Of a DNA stretch of 40,584 nucleotides, positions 15,546-25,800 are shown in pieces (position 1 is the stretch's first letter; each line of letters opens with the position of its first letter). The position numbers were made by a program, and so were the translations under genes. The stretch is from Lentisphaeria bacterium (lineage in GTDB: Bacteria > Verrucomicrobiota > Lentisphaeria > Victivallales > UBA1829). The stretch lies in contig JAFVSW010000280.1 in assembly GCA_017503545.1 (NCBI GenBank), forward strand, positions 1 to 40,584, in the 5' to 3' direction. The notes beneath the pieces are model-generated. The model did not search any database and was not told where the DNA came from. It worked only from the letters and a program-made list of their open reading frames with translations.

Positions 15546-18404
15546 ATGAAAAAGAAAAAACTATTCCTGACCAATCTGTTTTTTCTTGCCGCAGCGATGA
15601 TTTGTTATGCTATGCCGCAATATCTTGTCGTGGCTCCGGCACCATCGAAATTTGAACAGACCGCCGAAGTGGAACTGCAATATTTCTGGCAGCAGCTTTA
15701 TGGCAGGAAATTGGAAAAAATTTCTGCAAGTGAAGCAAAAAATAAATCGGTGATCTACCTTGGTCAGACCGATTTTGCAAAAGCCAACGGTATTGATTTT
15801 GAAAAATGCGGTAGAGAAGAATGGATCTTGAAATCTGTCGGTGACTCCCTGATCATTTCCGGCGGTCGTCCGGTCGGTTCCCTGTATGGTGTATATGAAA
15901 TGTTGGAAAGATTGGGCGTTGCGTTTCTGTCACCGGAAGAAACTTATATTCCTGCCAATAAACCGGCACTTCCAAAATTCAATGAAAAACGCAAACCTGA
16001 TTTTGACGGACGTTTGATTTTTGATGGGATTCCGCTTCTTCTTCATCGTACACAGGCAACACAGAAACCGCGGGACATGTATACTCTCTGGTTGCTGCGT
16101 GTCCGCCAGAATGGGGAAGCGAGCCGTCAAGTACCTTCCCGTTATATCGGGAAAGATTTTCTGATCTCACATCATCCCAATTTCCATTCTCTTTCTGTTT
16201 ATGTAAATCCTGACCTTTTTGACAAGCATCCGGAATATTTCCAGATGGATGCGCTGGGACGCCGCTGCAAACCGCGTGGATTTGCCTTTGGCGGCTCTCT
16301 CTGCATGTCAAACAAAGATGTACGTCGTATTACCCTGCAATCTCTCCGCAAGTTGATTCGTAATGACCGTAAAAAATATAAGAAAGATAATTGGCCGGTC
16401 ATTTATGATATTTCCATTCTGGATGATTCACCATATATCTGTTATTGTCCGGAATGTAAAAAAATCTCTGATGCTGACGGTTCCGAGACTGGATTGCTTC
16501 TGGATTATATCAATGAAATTGCCCGTAATATCCGCAAAGAATATCCGGAGGTCATTATCCGTACTTTCGGATATGGTGCGGCGAAAAAAGCACCCCGTAA
16601 AATCATGCCGGAAAAGAATGTTCTGATTCAATTGGCAGACGCATTTTCCTTCAGCAATCCGTTTCATCCGCTGGAAAGTAAAGCAAATAAAGAACAATAT
16701 AAATATTTTCAGGAATGGATCAACAGTGGTGCCAATATTATGATCTGGGATTATTGGAATCTTTCAGGAATCTATTTTGATCCGCCACGTATCGAAACCG
16801 TATTCAACAGTATTAAACCGGATTTGAATTTCTTCCATAAAAATAAGATGCGGTCTGTATTCATTCAAACGGAAATCGATGAAATCAGACCTCAAAACTT
16901 CCTGATGCTCAATTTCTATGTCGCAAGCCGTTTGCTCGTGGACCGCAAGACGGATGTGGAAGAAGCTGCATTGGTTTTCATCCGCAATTATTATGGCCCG
17001 GCGCATCATGTCATTGCAAAATATTTCAAGTTGATCCGCGAAGGTGTTGCGAAAGATTTTCAGCAGGCAAACTCAGCCACCGTCGGGCATTGGAAATATG
17101 TCACCAATGATTTTCTGTTCAATATGTATAACGATTTGACGACGGCGGCAAAAGCACTCCCGGCGGATAGTAAATATGCAAAACGTCTCCATCGTGAATT
17201 GATCGTTCCGCTGTGGTCAATTCTTATCAGTTGGGACAGCTGCAAGCCGTATTTTGCCAAAAAGGACATTACGAAAGAACAACTGATAAAGGAACTGACT
17301 CAGTATACCCGGGAATACAACCGTTCTTTTGACAATAAATATCCGCAATACAGCGATAAGATCTTTGAAGAAAAGATCAGCCCGTTGAAGTTGAATATCA
17401 AGCGTCCGGAAAAATTCAAAAACGTTCCGGAAAAGAATTTCAAAATGATCACCTGGCGCAACTTTAACGAAGTCGGCAGTATGGGAGCATCGGTCGTAAA
17501 GGATCCGGATTCCATTCACGGCTCTGCGCTGAAAACATCAGACAAACGCCCTGATCTGCATGGAATCAATCTGCCTTTGGATAAGAAGAAAACTTACTTT
17601 ACAACGCAGTTTGCGCTTGGCAATCACAAAGAACCGGGGAGAGTGGATACGATTCTCCGGAATATTCCTGCCGATGAAAAATATCATTGGTACCGCATCC
17701 CGGGAAAAATCGAACTCCGCAGAAATCCTTATTTCTGGGGACAGGGATGGGCAATTCAGGCGCGTGTGGCACATTGGTACTTCCTGACCGATGGAAATCC
17801 GCTGGATAACACTTGGGATCAGGTTTGGTTCCATGCAAAATTCACCGGTCCGGCATACGTGCCCGGCTCCCAAAAGGAAAATGCCGTCTATGTTGATATG
17901 GCGGTCATTACCCGTGGCGAAAAAGAGGAACAATTCATAAAGGCGGATGTGAATGCTGAATTTTCCGGTAAAGACAAAAACAATATGCCGAAAGGCTGGT
18001 ATGTTGCACCGATTTACAAAAATACGGGGACGGCATCTCTCGGCTGCAAAGACGGGAAACCGACGATCATTGTAAAAGCATCCCCCTCCGCCGGTACGGA
18101 TATCCGCCGTGCGCTCTCCATTGTTTGCGGTAATAATGCCGTTGTCCGGATGCAGATGCGTGCGGTTGGAGATGCCAAAACGTATGCTTGTCTGTATCTG
18201 TATTCCAAAAATAAATTTCTGGGAACATATGAGGTACGCATTCCGACATCCGGCAATCTGGAAGAAGCCATTTTTGATATCGGCAGACTCCATAAAGATG
18301 CTATCCGTTTTGTTCCATGTATCCGCGTCGGTGTTTCCGGTAAAACGGTTGAGATCGACCAGTTTGATGTTTCTTATGCGCCTGATTTCAACATTCACAA
18401 ATAA
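15546..18404 (+). CDS. Secreted DUF4838 glycosidase-like protein
   Basis: A 952-aa protein with a signal peptide (LFLTNLFFLAAAMICYA). An N-terminal GH20-type alpha/beta domain (VVAPAPSKFEQTAEVELQYF, SGGRPVGSLYGVYEMLERLG) precedes the DUF4838 core with DDSPYICYCPECKKIS and a following YINEIARNIRKEYPEVIIRTFGYG, diagnostic of that family, which is thought to be a TIM-barrel glycosidase. The last 300 residues form beta-rich, probably carbohydrate-binding domains. Enzymatic activity is not proven for the family as a whole. AAAGGAAAA serves as ribosome site just past repeat copy A. It heads a five-gene plus-strand operon and is probably controlled by the divergent AraC gene. Confidence 0.85.
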   Translation: MKKKKLFLTNLFFLAAAMICYAMPQYLVVAPAPSKFEQTAEVELQYFWQQLYGRKLEKISASEAKNKSVIYLGQTDFAKANGIDFEKCGREEWILKSVGDSLIISGGRPVGSLYGVYEMLERLGVAFLSPEETYIPANKPALPKFNEKRKPDFDGRLIFDGIPLLLHRTQATQKPRDMYTLWLLRVRQNGEASRQVPSRYIGKDFLISHHPNFHSLSVYVNPDLFDKHPEYFQMDALGRRCKPRGFAFGGSLCMSNKDVRRITLQSLRKLIRNDRKKYKKDNWPVIYDISILDDSPYICYCPECKKISDADGSETGLLLDYINEIARNIRKEYPEVIIRTFGYGAAKKAPRKIMPEKNVLIQLADAFSFSNPFHPLESKANKEQYKYFQEWINSGANIMIWDYWNLSGIYFDPPRIETVFNSIKPDLNFFHKNKMRSVFIQTEIDEIRPQNFLMLNFYVASRLLVDRKTDVEEAALVFIRNYYGPAHHVIAKYFKLIREGVAKDFQQANSATVGHWKYVTNDFLFNMYNDLTTAAKALPADSKYAKRLHRELIVPLWSILISWDSCKPYFAKKDITKEQLIKELTQYTREYNRSFDNKYPQYSDKIFEEKISPLKLNIKRPEKFKNVPEKNFKMITWRNFNEVGSMGASVVKDPDSIHGSALKTSDKRPDLHGINLPLDKKKTYFTTQFALGNHKEPGRVDTILRNIPADEKYHWYRIPGKIELRRNPYFWGQGWAIQARVAHWYFLTDGNPLDNTWDQVWFHAKFTGPAYVPGSQKENAVYVDMAVITRGEKEEQFIKADVNAEFSGKDKNNMPKGWYVAPIYKNTGTASLGCKDGKPTIIVKASPSAGTDIRRALSIVCGNNAVVRMQMRAVGDAKTYACLYLYSKNKFLGTYEVRIPTSGNLEEAIFDIGRLHKDAIRFVPCIRVGVSGKTVEIDQFDVSYAPDFNIHK

Positions 18405-18433
18405 AATAACCTGTTAAAAAAGAAAGGTGTGAT

Positions 18434-19159
18434 ATGATGAAAAAGAAATTTACTTTGATCGAGTTGCTGATTGTGATCGCCATTATCGCTATTCTGGCTG
18501 CCATGTTGCTGCCTGCGCTGGGGGCCGTACGGACAAAAGCAAAACAGGTCCCGTGTGCAGGCAATCTGAAACAGATTTCCATGTTGACTACGTTGTATGC
18601 CAATACGTTTGACAATTTGCTGATTGCGGATGCCGGTTTGACCAAACAATGTATTTTAGGGAATTACTGGAGCAATTCAATATGGTATATGCAGACAGGT
18701 CAGGAGCAGATTCCGACTTATGGAACAATGACAAAGCTCTATTACTGTCCTACGACAACCCAGAATGATTTTGTCAATGTGGGAAGGACAACTTACGGTT
18801 GGCGTACTTATATGGGCTGGTATGCCAGAGGCAATCCGAATAATGCAGAAAAAGTAGGCTATAAAGGCTGGGGCGGCAAATGTTCCTGCGGCATGGCATG
18901 TTTTATCAAAGTCGACTCCATTCACAAACCTGCCGGTGTGGGTGTATGCGGCGAATCGTATCAATATTTGTTGTGCGAGGATCAGGTACACGATGATCCG
19001 GCATATTCTTTTGCGCCCCGTTATGCCAAATATCCTCATAACCGGACAATGAACATGTTTTTTGTGGATGGTCATGTGGAAAACATGAAATATAATCAGG
19101 TTTGTGTGATCAGTAACGGTACGATTAAATTTTCAAAGCCTTGGTATGTATCAAAATAA
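18434..19159 (+). CDS. Prepilin-like secreted protein with H-X9-DG motif
   Basis: A 241-aa protein beginning with the type IV prepilin signature [20 protein letters not shown], cleaved and methylated at the Phe by a prepilin peptidase. The C-terminal [14 protein letters not shown] satisfies the H-X9-DG pattern defined for a large paralogous family in Lentisphaerae and Planctomycetes. Between them lie several Cys and Trp residues. The function of these pseudopilins is unknown; sitting 29 bp downstream of a secreted glycosidase-like gene, it may be part of a substrate-specific surface or secretion apparatus. AAAGG upstream of tandem ATGs (18434 and 18437). Confidence 0.92.
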   Translation: MMKKKFTLIELLIVIAIIAILAAMLLPALGAVRTKAKQVPCAGNLKQISMLTTLYANTFDNLLIADAGLTKQCILGNYWSNSIWYMQTGQEQIPTYGTMTKLYYCPTTTQNDFVNVGRTTYGWRTYMGWYARGNPNNAEKVGYKGWGGKCSCGMACFIKVDSIHKPAGVGVCGESYQYLLCEDQVHDDPAYSFAPRYAKYPHNRTMNMFFVDGHVENMKYNQVCVISNGTIKFSKPWYVSK

Positions 19160-19165
19160 GGTTGC

Positions 19166-19912
19166 ATGAGAATGAAAATAATTACTTTGGGAACCGGGCA
19201 CGGTGATGCAACTGTAAGTAATGCCTCCTCTGCTACTCTCATAGAATGTGGTGGAAAATATTATCTTATAGATTGTGCTGACGGAACGGAGCAGAGATTA
19301 CTTCAGGCAGGCGTTGAACCTGCGTCGATTTCCGCTGTGTTTCTGACGCATACCCATCTGGATCACAGTGCCGGACTGCCGAATTTATTGAAACGCTTCA
19401 TCAAATTCAAGCATTACGGGAGATTACCTGAGGCAGAAATGAAATGTTATCTGCCGGATATGCGTGCAGCACAGATTATCAAGGATTGGATCAAATTGAA
19501 TTTTTTTTGGGAATATCTGCAATTTTTTGACATCGCAAACGGCTTTTCCGATGGAACACTCTCGTTGCGTGCGTTCCCGAACCGGCATCTCGGCGAAAAC
19601 GGAAAAAGCTATTCTTATAAGGTATCGGCGGGAGGAAAGACCGTGTTTTTTACCGGTGACTTGAGCGATGATTTTTCGGATTTCGATCTTGCAGAAGCGA
19701 ATCATTGTGATATTGTTATCAGTGAAATGACTCATTTCCCTGTAGACAAAGCGCTGGATTTGCTGAAAGATTTGAAATGCGGCAAACTTGTATTCAATCA
19801 CATCGGAGATCCTTATCAGAACATTGCTGCGCAGGAAAAAGTTCTGCAGCAGCTTTCCGGGCTCCCCTGTCCGGTACAGTTTGCATTTGATGGTATGTCT
19901 TTTGAAATTTAA
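19166..19912 (+). CDS. Metallo-beta-lactamase-fold hydrolase, RNase Z-like
   Basis: A 248-aa protein with THTHLDHSAG (HxHxDH zinc motif, about residues 63-72), the NRHLG histidine, GDLSDD (bridging Asp) and a final NHIGD histidine, so the di-zinc site looks complete. The opening MKIITLGTGHGDA and SATLIECGGKYYLIDCADGTEQRL match the ribonuclease Z/phosphodiesterase branch. The inserted exosite arm typical of tRNase Z is not obvious, so it may be a phosphodiesterase or lactonase acting on small molecules. Only 6 bp after the preceding gene, in an operon with an oxidoreductase and an acetyltransferase, which favours a metabolic role. Confidence 0.85.
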   Translation: MRMKIITLGTGHGDATVSNASSATLIECGGKYYLIDCADGTEQRLLQAGVEPASISAVFLTHTHLDHSAGLPNLLKRFIKFKHYGRLPEAEMKCYLPDMRAAQIIKDWIKLNFFWEYLQFFDIANGFSDGTLSLRAFPNRHLGENGKSYSYKVSAGGKTVFFTGDLSDDFSDFDLAEANHCDIVISEMTHFPVDKALDLLKDLKCGKLVFNHIGDPYQNIAAQEKVLQQLSGLPCPVQFAFDGMSFEI

Positions 19913-19942
19913 CCTGATCACTAACAGAAGGATTTGTATATT

Positions 19943-20524
19943 ATGGAACAATTAAAAATGATTTTTAATGCGGTTAAGACCCCTATGCCTGCATTTGAAT
20001 TGGCTGAAGGTTTCAGCCTCCGCACCGTTCTTGATTCTGAACTGGAGCAGTACAATGAACTGAGATGTTCTGTTGAGTTTCCCCCGTGGGATGCTGATTA
20101 TTTGCAAAAATATCGTAAAAAAGTTCTTTCTGACGGTATGAAAATCGTCATTGAGAATGCTACCGGGCGGTTTGCTGCTTCTGCCGGCGCGGAAACCACT
20201 GACATGCCGGAATTTCCGGAATTGGGCGTGCTCGGCTGGGTTATGACGCACCCGGAAATGCGTGGTCATCATCTGGGGAAAGCCGTCAGCGTTGCCGCAA
20301 TGCATCGTCTTTATCAGGAAGGATATCGTGCCTTTTCCCTTTTGACCGACGATTTCCGCATTGCAGCATTAAAAACTTACCTTGACCTGGGTTGGCAGCC
20401 GTGGTTGTATCAGGATGATATGGAAGAAAGATGGCATGCAATTGCAGAGAAACTCGGGCGTAGTTTTGCGTCTTTGAAATGTTTGCCGCTTGAAAATGAG
20501 TTTCCGGAAATGGAAAGAAAATAA
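19943..20524 (+). CDS. GNAT-family N-acetyltransferase
   Basis: The frame opens at a TTG (19934), but the ATG at 19943 with AGAAGGA upstream is the better start, giving 193 aa. The acetyl-CoA pyrophosphate-binding motif appears as GWVMTHPEMRGHHLGKAV (motif A, R-x-x-x-G variant), followed by AALKTYLDLGWQPWL (motif B), typical of GNAT enzymes. Substrate unknown; in this operon an amino sugar or sugar amine is plausible but not shown. Confidence 0.82.
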   Translation: MEQLKMIFNAVKTPMPAFELAEGFSLRTVLDSELEQYNELRCSVEFPPWDADYLQKYRKKVLSDGMKIVIENATGRFAASAGAETTDMPEFPELGVLGWVMTHPEMRGHHLGKAVSVAAMHRLYQEGYRAFSLLTDDFRIAALKTYLDLGWQPWLYQDDMEERWHAIAEKLGRSFASLKCLPLENEFPEMERK

Positions 20525-20544
20525 TTGCAGTGTGGAGAACCATT

Positions 20545-22068
20545 ATGGAACCTATTTTGAAAACAGATAAACATCTCCGATTGGGAATTTGGGGACTGGG
20601 GCGCGGTGCGGCTTTTATCAAAGCGGCAAACGACTTGAATATCGACATCGTTGCCGGTTGTGATACGAACCCGATCATGCGGGAACAGTTCCGGAAAACC
20701 TGCCCGGATGCTTTTATTACTGCGGATGATACGGAATTCCTTGCATATAAAGACATGGATGCCGTTCTTGTTGCTACATATTTTCCATGTCATGCAGAAC
20801 ATTCCATCCGGGCATTGGAAGCAGGATTCCATGTGATGTGCGAAGTGACTTCGTTTACCTCCCCCGGGGAAGGAGTCCGTTTATTGGAAGCGGTGGAAAA
20901 AAGCGGGAAGGTATATAATCTTTTGGAAAATTACCCGTTTACCAAAGAAAATATGTATTTGGAAAAATTGTGGAAAGAAGGTTTTTTCGGCGAATTCCAA
21001 TATGGCGAATTTAATTATTTGCATAATTGCCGTATGTTCAGTTATAAATATTGTCTGCCACCGGATTTTCCCCCCATTGAACCGGGGTATACCGTTCACA
21101 GCTGGCGTTCCTGGTTTAATTTCCATTATTACAATACGCACTCTCTTGGCCCGATGATGAAGATCACCGGTTTGCGCCCGGAACGGGTTACCGCACCCCC
21201 AACCGGCGTTTCTTTACCCGGTTTTATTCCGGAAAGTGAAAATGCAAAAGTTGCCGTTGCTCTGATTCAGATGAGTAATGGTGGTATTATGCGGAATCTG
21301 ATTGGTAATTCCACCAGCGATAATCATACCGATAAGCGCATTTGGGGAACAAAAGCAGCAGCGGAATCCCTGGGACATGGACTTCATATCCGTCTTGGTT
21401 CAACTGGTTTCGGACCCAATGTGCATGTCGAACCGCAATGGCCATTTCTCGGTGATTTTGCAGATCAGGCGGGGCATGGCGGCGGTGATTTCTGGGAATT
21501 GTATTATTTCGCCCGGGAAGTGTTGGAGAATATTCCCGCTCCATGGAATATTTATGAAGCATGTGATGTTACTCTGGCAGGAATCATGGCGGTACGCAGT
21601 CAGGAGGCAAATGGTATGCCGATGGAAATCCCCGATTTCCGCAACAAAGACGTGCGGGAACAATTCAGAAATGATTTCAGGGGTATGACACGTTCGTTTG
21701 ATCCGCAAAAGATCTTCCCCGAAGGGCACGATACAGCGATTACTTCCAGATTCAATTTCCTGATGATCAATATTGAAACGTTGGCAATGGATCTGCGGAC
21801 GGCTTTGGATGGTGCTGTCATTTATGAACAGATACCGAATCCGGCAGATCGTTTGACCATTCTGGAAACATTGAAGAAGGCACGCCGTCAAGTGCCCGTA
21901 CTGACTCAGTATATGGAAGAAGCCAATGCAATCGTCGCCCGTTATCCGGGGTGTCTTGCCGCAGAAGCGTTGAAAAGTATGATGTCACTGGCAGATACCA
22001 ATGGCAGAGATCCGGCGGAATTGCTGGATGAAAAATTAGACTGGGCGCTTACGGTAAAGTGTAAGTAA
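20545..22068 (+). CDS. Gfo/Idh/MocA-family oxidoreductase lacking the usual EKP lysine
   Basis: The ATG at 20545 follows GGAG by 8 bp and gives 507 aa; an upstream GTG (20530) is less likely. The Rossmann motif GIWGLGRGAAFIKAA and AGCDTNP (Asp contacting NAD(P) ribose) open the N-terminal domain, with AVLVATYFPCHAEHSIRAL typical of the family. Where most members have EKP, this one reads CEVTSFTSP, so the lysine is absent. The C-terminal domain has LLENYPFTKENMYLEKLWKEG. The protein is longer than the 330-400 aa norm. It probably oxidises or epimerises a sugar. Last gene of the operon, closed by a terminator. Confidence 0.87.
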   Translation: MEPILKTDKHLRLGIWGLGRGAAFIKAANDLNIDIVAGCDTNPIMREQFRKTCPDAFITADDTEFLAYKDMDAVLVATYFPCHAEHSIRALEAGFHVMCEVTSFTSPGEGVRLLEAVEKSGKVYNLLENYPFTKENMYLEKLWKEGFFGEFQYGEFNYLHNCRMFSYKYCLPPDFPPIEPGYTVHSWRSWFNFHYYNTHSLGPMMKITGLRPERVTAPPTGVSLPGFIPESENAKVAVALIQMSNGGIMRNLIGNSTSDNHTDKRIWGTKAAAESLGHGLHIRLGSTGFGPNVHVEPQWPFLGDFADQAGHGGGDFWELYYFAREVLENIPAPWNIYEACDVTLAGIMAVRSQEANGMPMEIPDFRNKDVREQFRNDFRGMTRSFDPQKIFPEGHDTAITSRFNFLMINIETLAMDLRTALDGAVIYEQIPNPADRLTILETLKKARRQVPVLTQYMEEANAIVARYPGCLAAEALKSMMSLADTNGRDPAELLDEKLDWALTVKCK

Positions 22069-22088
22069 ATAGAACAGATATAAAAAAT

Positions 22089-22135
22089 CCCATTCCCGTT
22101 CATGGATTGTCATTCGGGAATGGGGCTTTTTTTTT
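22089..22135 (+). terminator. Rho-independent terminator ending the DUF4838 operon
   Basis: CCCATTCCCG (22089-22098) pairs with CGGGAATGGG (22115-22124) and is followed by a nine-T run (22127-22135). Confidence 0.92.
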
Positions 22136-22179
22136 GCCTCATCGACGGTTCATGCCATAAAATCAAATCTTATTTGAGG
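22136..22179 (+). repeat. Interspersed repeat family 2, copy E (short)
   Basis: Starts GCCTCATCGACGG directly after the terminator T run and ends ATTTGAGG. It matches the left end of copy D (32586 on), including CCATAAAATCAAATCTTA, in which TCAAAT-CTT-ATTTGA is self-complementary. The stop codon of the downstream minus-strand frame lies 3 bp past it. Confidence 0.75.
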
Positions 22180-22182
22180 TAA

Positions 22183-22740
22183 TTAATTCTCCAGAATAAC
22201 GGTTGCTGCCCGGTCAATAGTATGTACCGTGGAATGAGTGACAGCTGTAAAGATATCCAGATGAGACTTACTGTTAAAAAGTTTCGGATTGGTTACACGT
22301 GCCAGATTCATGTAGAACATATCGCCGGGAGTGACCGGCTTGTTCAACATAGTATCCAGCGGGAAAATATAACGTGCGCACCAATGATTTTTTGACCGGA
22401 TTGTTTTACATTTGATTCCATAATTTTTCAATCCGGAATCTGCGGAATCGACCCCCATACGCCAGTTGATTTCCCCAAATGAAGATCCGAAAATGCGTCC
22501 ATCAATACCGTTCATGATATGACGGTATGGCAACCCTTTTTGCAGTGCAATCACAAATTCCCAGACATCATAAGGAACAATAGAGGGAGAAATCACGAGT
22601 TTTGAAGGTGCGATATATTCAGTCAATTCCAGATAAAGATATTTTCCGGTATATTTTCTGATGTTCATTGAACAGCAGGAACTCAAATCTCCACTCATAT
22701 ACAAAGTCGATTGACAAGCGAAAGAAACGTCATCCGCCAT
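22183..22740 (-). CDS. Orphan CBM9-like domain protein, probably a gene remnant
   Basis: A 185-aa frame with an ATG start directly preceded in frame by a TGA, no clear ribosome site and no signal peptide. The C-terminal half (YIFPLDTMLNKPVTPGDMFYMNLARV) resembles the end of CBM9-like carbohydrate-binding domains, which in this genome type normally sit inside large secreted glycosidase-like proteins such as the 22837-26640 product. A free cytoplasmic CBM9 domain would be unusual, so I read it as the broken 3' part of a larger gene; its stop lies 3 bp from a repeat copy. The N-terminal half is not recognised. Confidence 0.5.
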   Translation of the reverse strand: MADDVSFACQSTLYMSGDLSSCCSMNIRKYTGKYLYLELTEYIAPSKLVISPSIVPYDVWEFVIALQKGLPYRHIMNGIDGRIFGSSFGEINWRMGVDSADSGLKNYGIKCKTIRSKNHWCARYIFPLDTMLNKPVTPGDMFYMNLARVTNPKLFNSKSHLDIFTAVTHSTVHTIDRAATVILEN

Positions 22741-22792
22741 TCAAGGGTACACGGCGTTTTCCGGGAACGGAATTCCCTTGCCGGACAGAATC

Positions 22793-22827
22793 GAAAAAAG
22801 TGATCCGGAATTTTTCTTCCCGGATCA
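22793..22827 (-). terminator. Rho-independent terminator of the lyase operon
   Basis: On the minus strand TGATCCGGGAA pairs with TTCCGGATCA around a short A-rich loop and is followed by CTTTTTTCG. It lies just past the stop codon of the DUF6067 gene. Confidence 0.8.
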
Positions 22828-22836
22828 CAGCAGGAT

Positions 22837-25800
22837 TTATTTCCCGTTGATGCCGATGTAGATGAAATGATGTCCCTTCAGCTCTTTCTCCTGCAGATCG
22901 GCAAGGGAAAGTTTTTTACGCGTGAAGAGATTGGTCAATTCTGCCTGATCTTTATCGATCCCCAGCTTTTTCCAATCGATATCCAATGCCAATTTCTGAC
23001 TTGCACGTTTCGAGTTGGCTGCAATCAATACCGCTTTATACGGCGATTTTCCCGTCCAGGAATATCGGGAACAGTAAACACCCGGCGTCCGCGACTTCAC
23101 CGCGCCATCCGTCCAATACGGGTGAAATACACCATTTGCCAGATCAGCAGCCTTTTTAACCTTTCTGTAATCGGCGATCAACGTACCGCCCCAGGAACCG
23201 GGCATGATCTCCACATTGTGCAGCAAAGCCGGCGCCATGGCACGGATTCCGTATTCGCGGCTGAGAATCGCCTTTTTCTGTTTGGCAAGGGCAGGCACCA
23301 GTGAAACAACACGGCACAGCTGGATGATTTCATAAATGCCTGCGCCTCGGATCTCTGCATTGTAGGCACATTGATATTCTTCCAACGGAATGCCTTCAAA
23401 ATAGAAATAAGCAGGGTTTTCAGAACATCCGGTAAAATACCGTTCGCCCGGGATCCAGTAATCGCTGAATCCATGCACAAAGGGATAGAAGAAGTTATGG
23501 GCATGGTTCAACAGCCCCATGTTATATTTCTTATGGAGCTTGTAGATCGCCATAAGATATTTGCGCTGCCCCAATGCGATAGATCTGCGGCTCTGTTTGC
23601 CGAAAGCATCCACATATCCGCAACCGTGCAGCGGATTCGTACAACTGCGGGCGTGGCAAATGTCATAATACAATCCACCCAGATCCGGGTGATTATTCAG
23701 GAACTTTGCAGTCCGCTGAATATAAAGATCTTTTACACGTGTCATGGGGCAGAACGGAACAAGGGAAATGCTTTTGCCTTCCGGATCCTTAAAGCTGTTC
23801 CAGAGAATCGGCGGAGTTAAGAGCCATTCCTGTTCCAGATACGGGAATTCTTTTTCACAGCTTGCCATGTGGACCGGCATGGTATAAATACACAACCGGG
23901 CATTTCTTGTCTTTTTCAGATTACGGATAAATGCGCTCATGTTTGCATCGCTGACCGGTTCCATCGTGGTCAGACAGCGGATTGCGCTGTCCGCTTTGGG
24001 GTTGGTTGCGTATTCGTAATTCACATGGTGATTCGTCCCGTAATGACCAAACCCGGTTTCCAGCGATTTCCAGTCCGCAGGCGGGCGTTTTGCCGGGGTT
24101 GCCTGGAACATCATGGTATAACGGGCCGTTTTCTTCAATTCCGCCGGACGGGAGATCATGTTGACGCGCACCGTAGTCTGCTGACTGTTCCGGGTGAGCA
24201 ATACCTGTTTTTCATCGGTTGCATTGACAAAATTTCCATCGGATTCGCACCACCAGGCAAGCCCGCATTCCGGTCCGGTGAGCCAGATCAAAGCACTGTC
24301 TTCATCGGGCGTATACCGCAAGCGCATGGAATTGCCTTTCCAGGCTTTGTAATAAGGCGTCATGAGATATTCCGCCTGTTTTGCAGGGACGCTCCAAGTC
24401 AGGTTGAAATTTTGGATCTTGCGTGTATTCTGCGGGATTAGATCCATATTCCAGGCGTACATGCCGTCAAACCACAATTCACCGCGGAATACAAGCCGGA
24501 CACCGGGAATATTGCCGTCTGCCGTCACAACAACATGATCCGGATATTTCTGTTTGATTTTCAAATCTTTCCACTGGAATTTCTTGCCGTCAAGCACCAG
24601 TTCCGGTGCGGCGGAAAGAACTTTTTTCCCACGGGATGTGATCTCCACCGGGAAGGGCGATGTCTTGAAAACGTAAGCCCGATCCAGCACATGGACCGTA
24701 TGATCTTTGACCGTGACCGGGCTCCATGGTGCCGGAATTGAATGATCGTTTTCCGAAAGCATCGGGATTTCAGCAAGATTCGGGATAAAGATCTCTCTTT
24801 CCGCCGTAAAGGGGGAATTGTCAAGGGTGACTTTCACCGTATAAGTCTTTCCGCCGGATAAAGTTTCTGGGAACGGAAGAGATACATTTGCGCGTCTTTT
24901 TCGAACGGTAAACACTTTTTTGACCAGGATCTTTTTCTGATCCATCAGCATTGCTTTACCGGTTTTGTATTCCGGCAGGAAAACACTGACTGCCAAATCG
25001 AACCGTTTTTTTGCAGGATAGGAAAGCAAATCAAAAGTCAGACTCTCTTTGACTTCGCCCGGGAAAGCATATTTATATACCGTTTTTCCGGAAACATCTT
25101 TGGCTTCCAACAGCATACCGAAACTGCCGGGTGAGAGTTTTTTCCGGAAGCGGGCAGTGGGACCGTCACATTTTTCCCGGATTTTTTTCTGAGCGGAATC
25201 GATATCCAGCGTAACAGCGAGTTTTTTACCGGCAGTAAGCTGAAGATCCAGATTCCCGGCTTCCAGAGGTTTGAGAGAAGTAAACCGGATCGCATCCTTT
25301 TTATCGCCGAGTATTACAGTACCCGCATGTTTTTTTGAAGAAAATTGAACAAATTGAGGCAGCCAACTCCAGGAATGGAAAAAGGGAGTTGTGCCTTTGT
25401 ACACCGTACAGCCGAAATTGGCTTTCAATGATGTGCCGGAAATCCCCTGTTCCGATAAGGGCAATTCCGCTTCCATACTCCAGAAATCCTTACCGCGGAA
25501 AGAGGAAGCACGGATGGAACTGTTCCATTGCACTTTACCGTCACATCCGTCATAAACGGCTCCGGAAGGTGTGATGATATACTGGCGGGATTTGCCGTCT
25601 TTGCCATGGATATGGATCTCCATGCCGTCATCCAGCCACAAATTGCCATCGCGTTTCACCCGTGAGAAACGGGTTGCAGGAGTTTTACACCGACCTGCAA
25701 CGAAGAGGGATCTGCCGTTGTGAGCAAGATAAAATTCCGCTCCGGTATCTTTCTGATCTTTGATCTGCGGGGGCTGATTCGTCACAGAAACAAGAGACGC

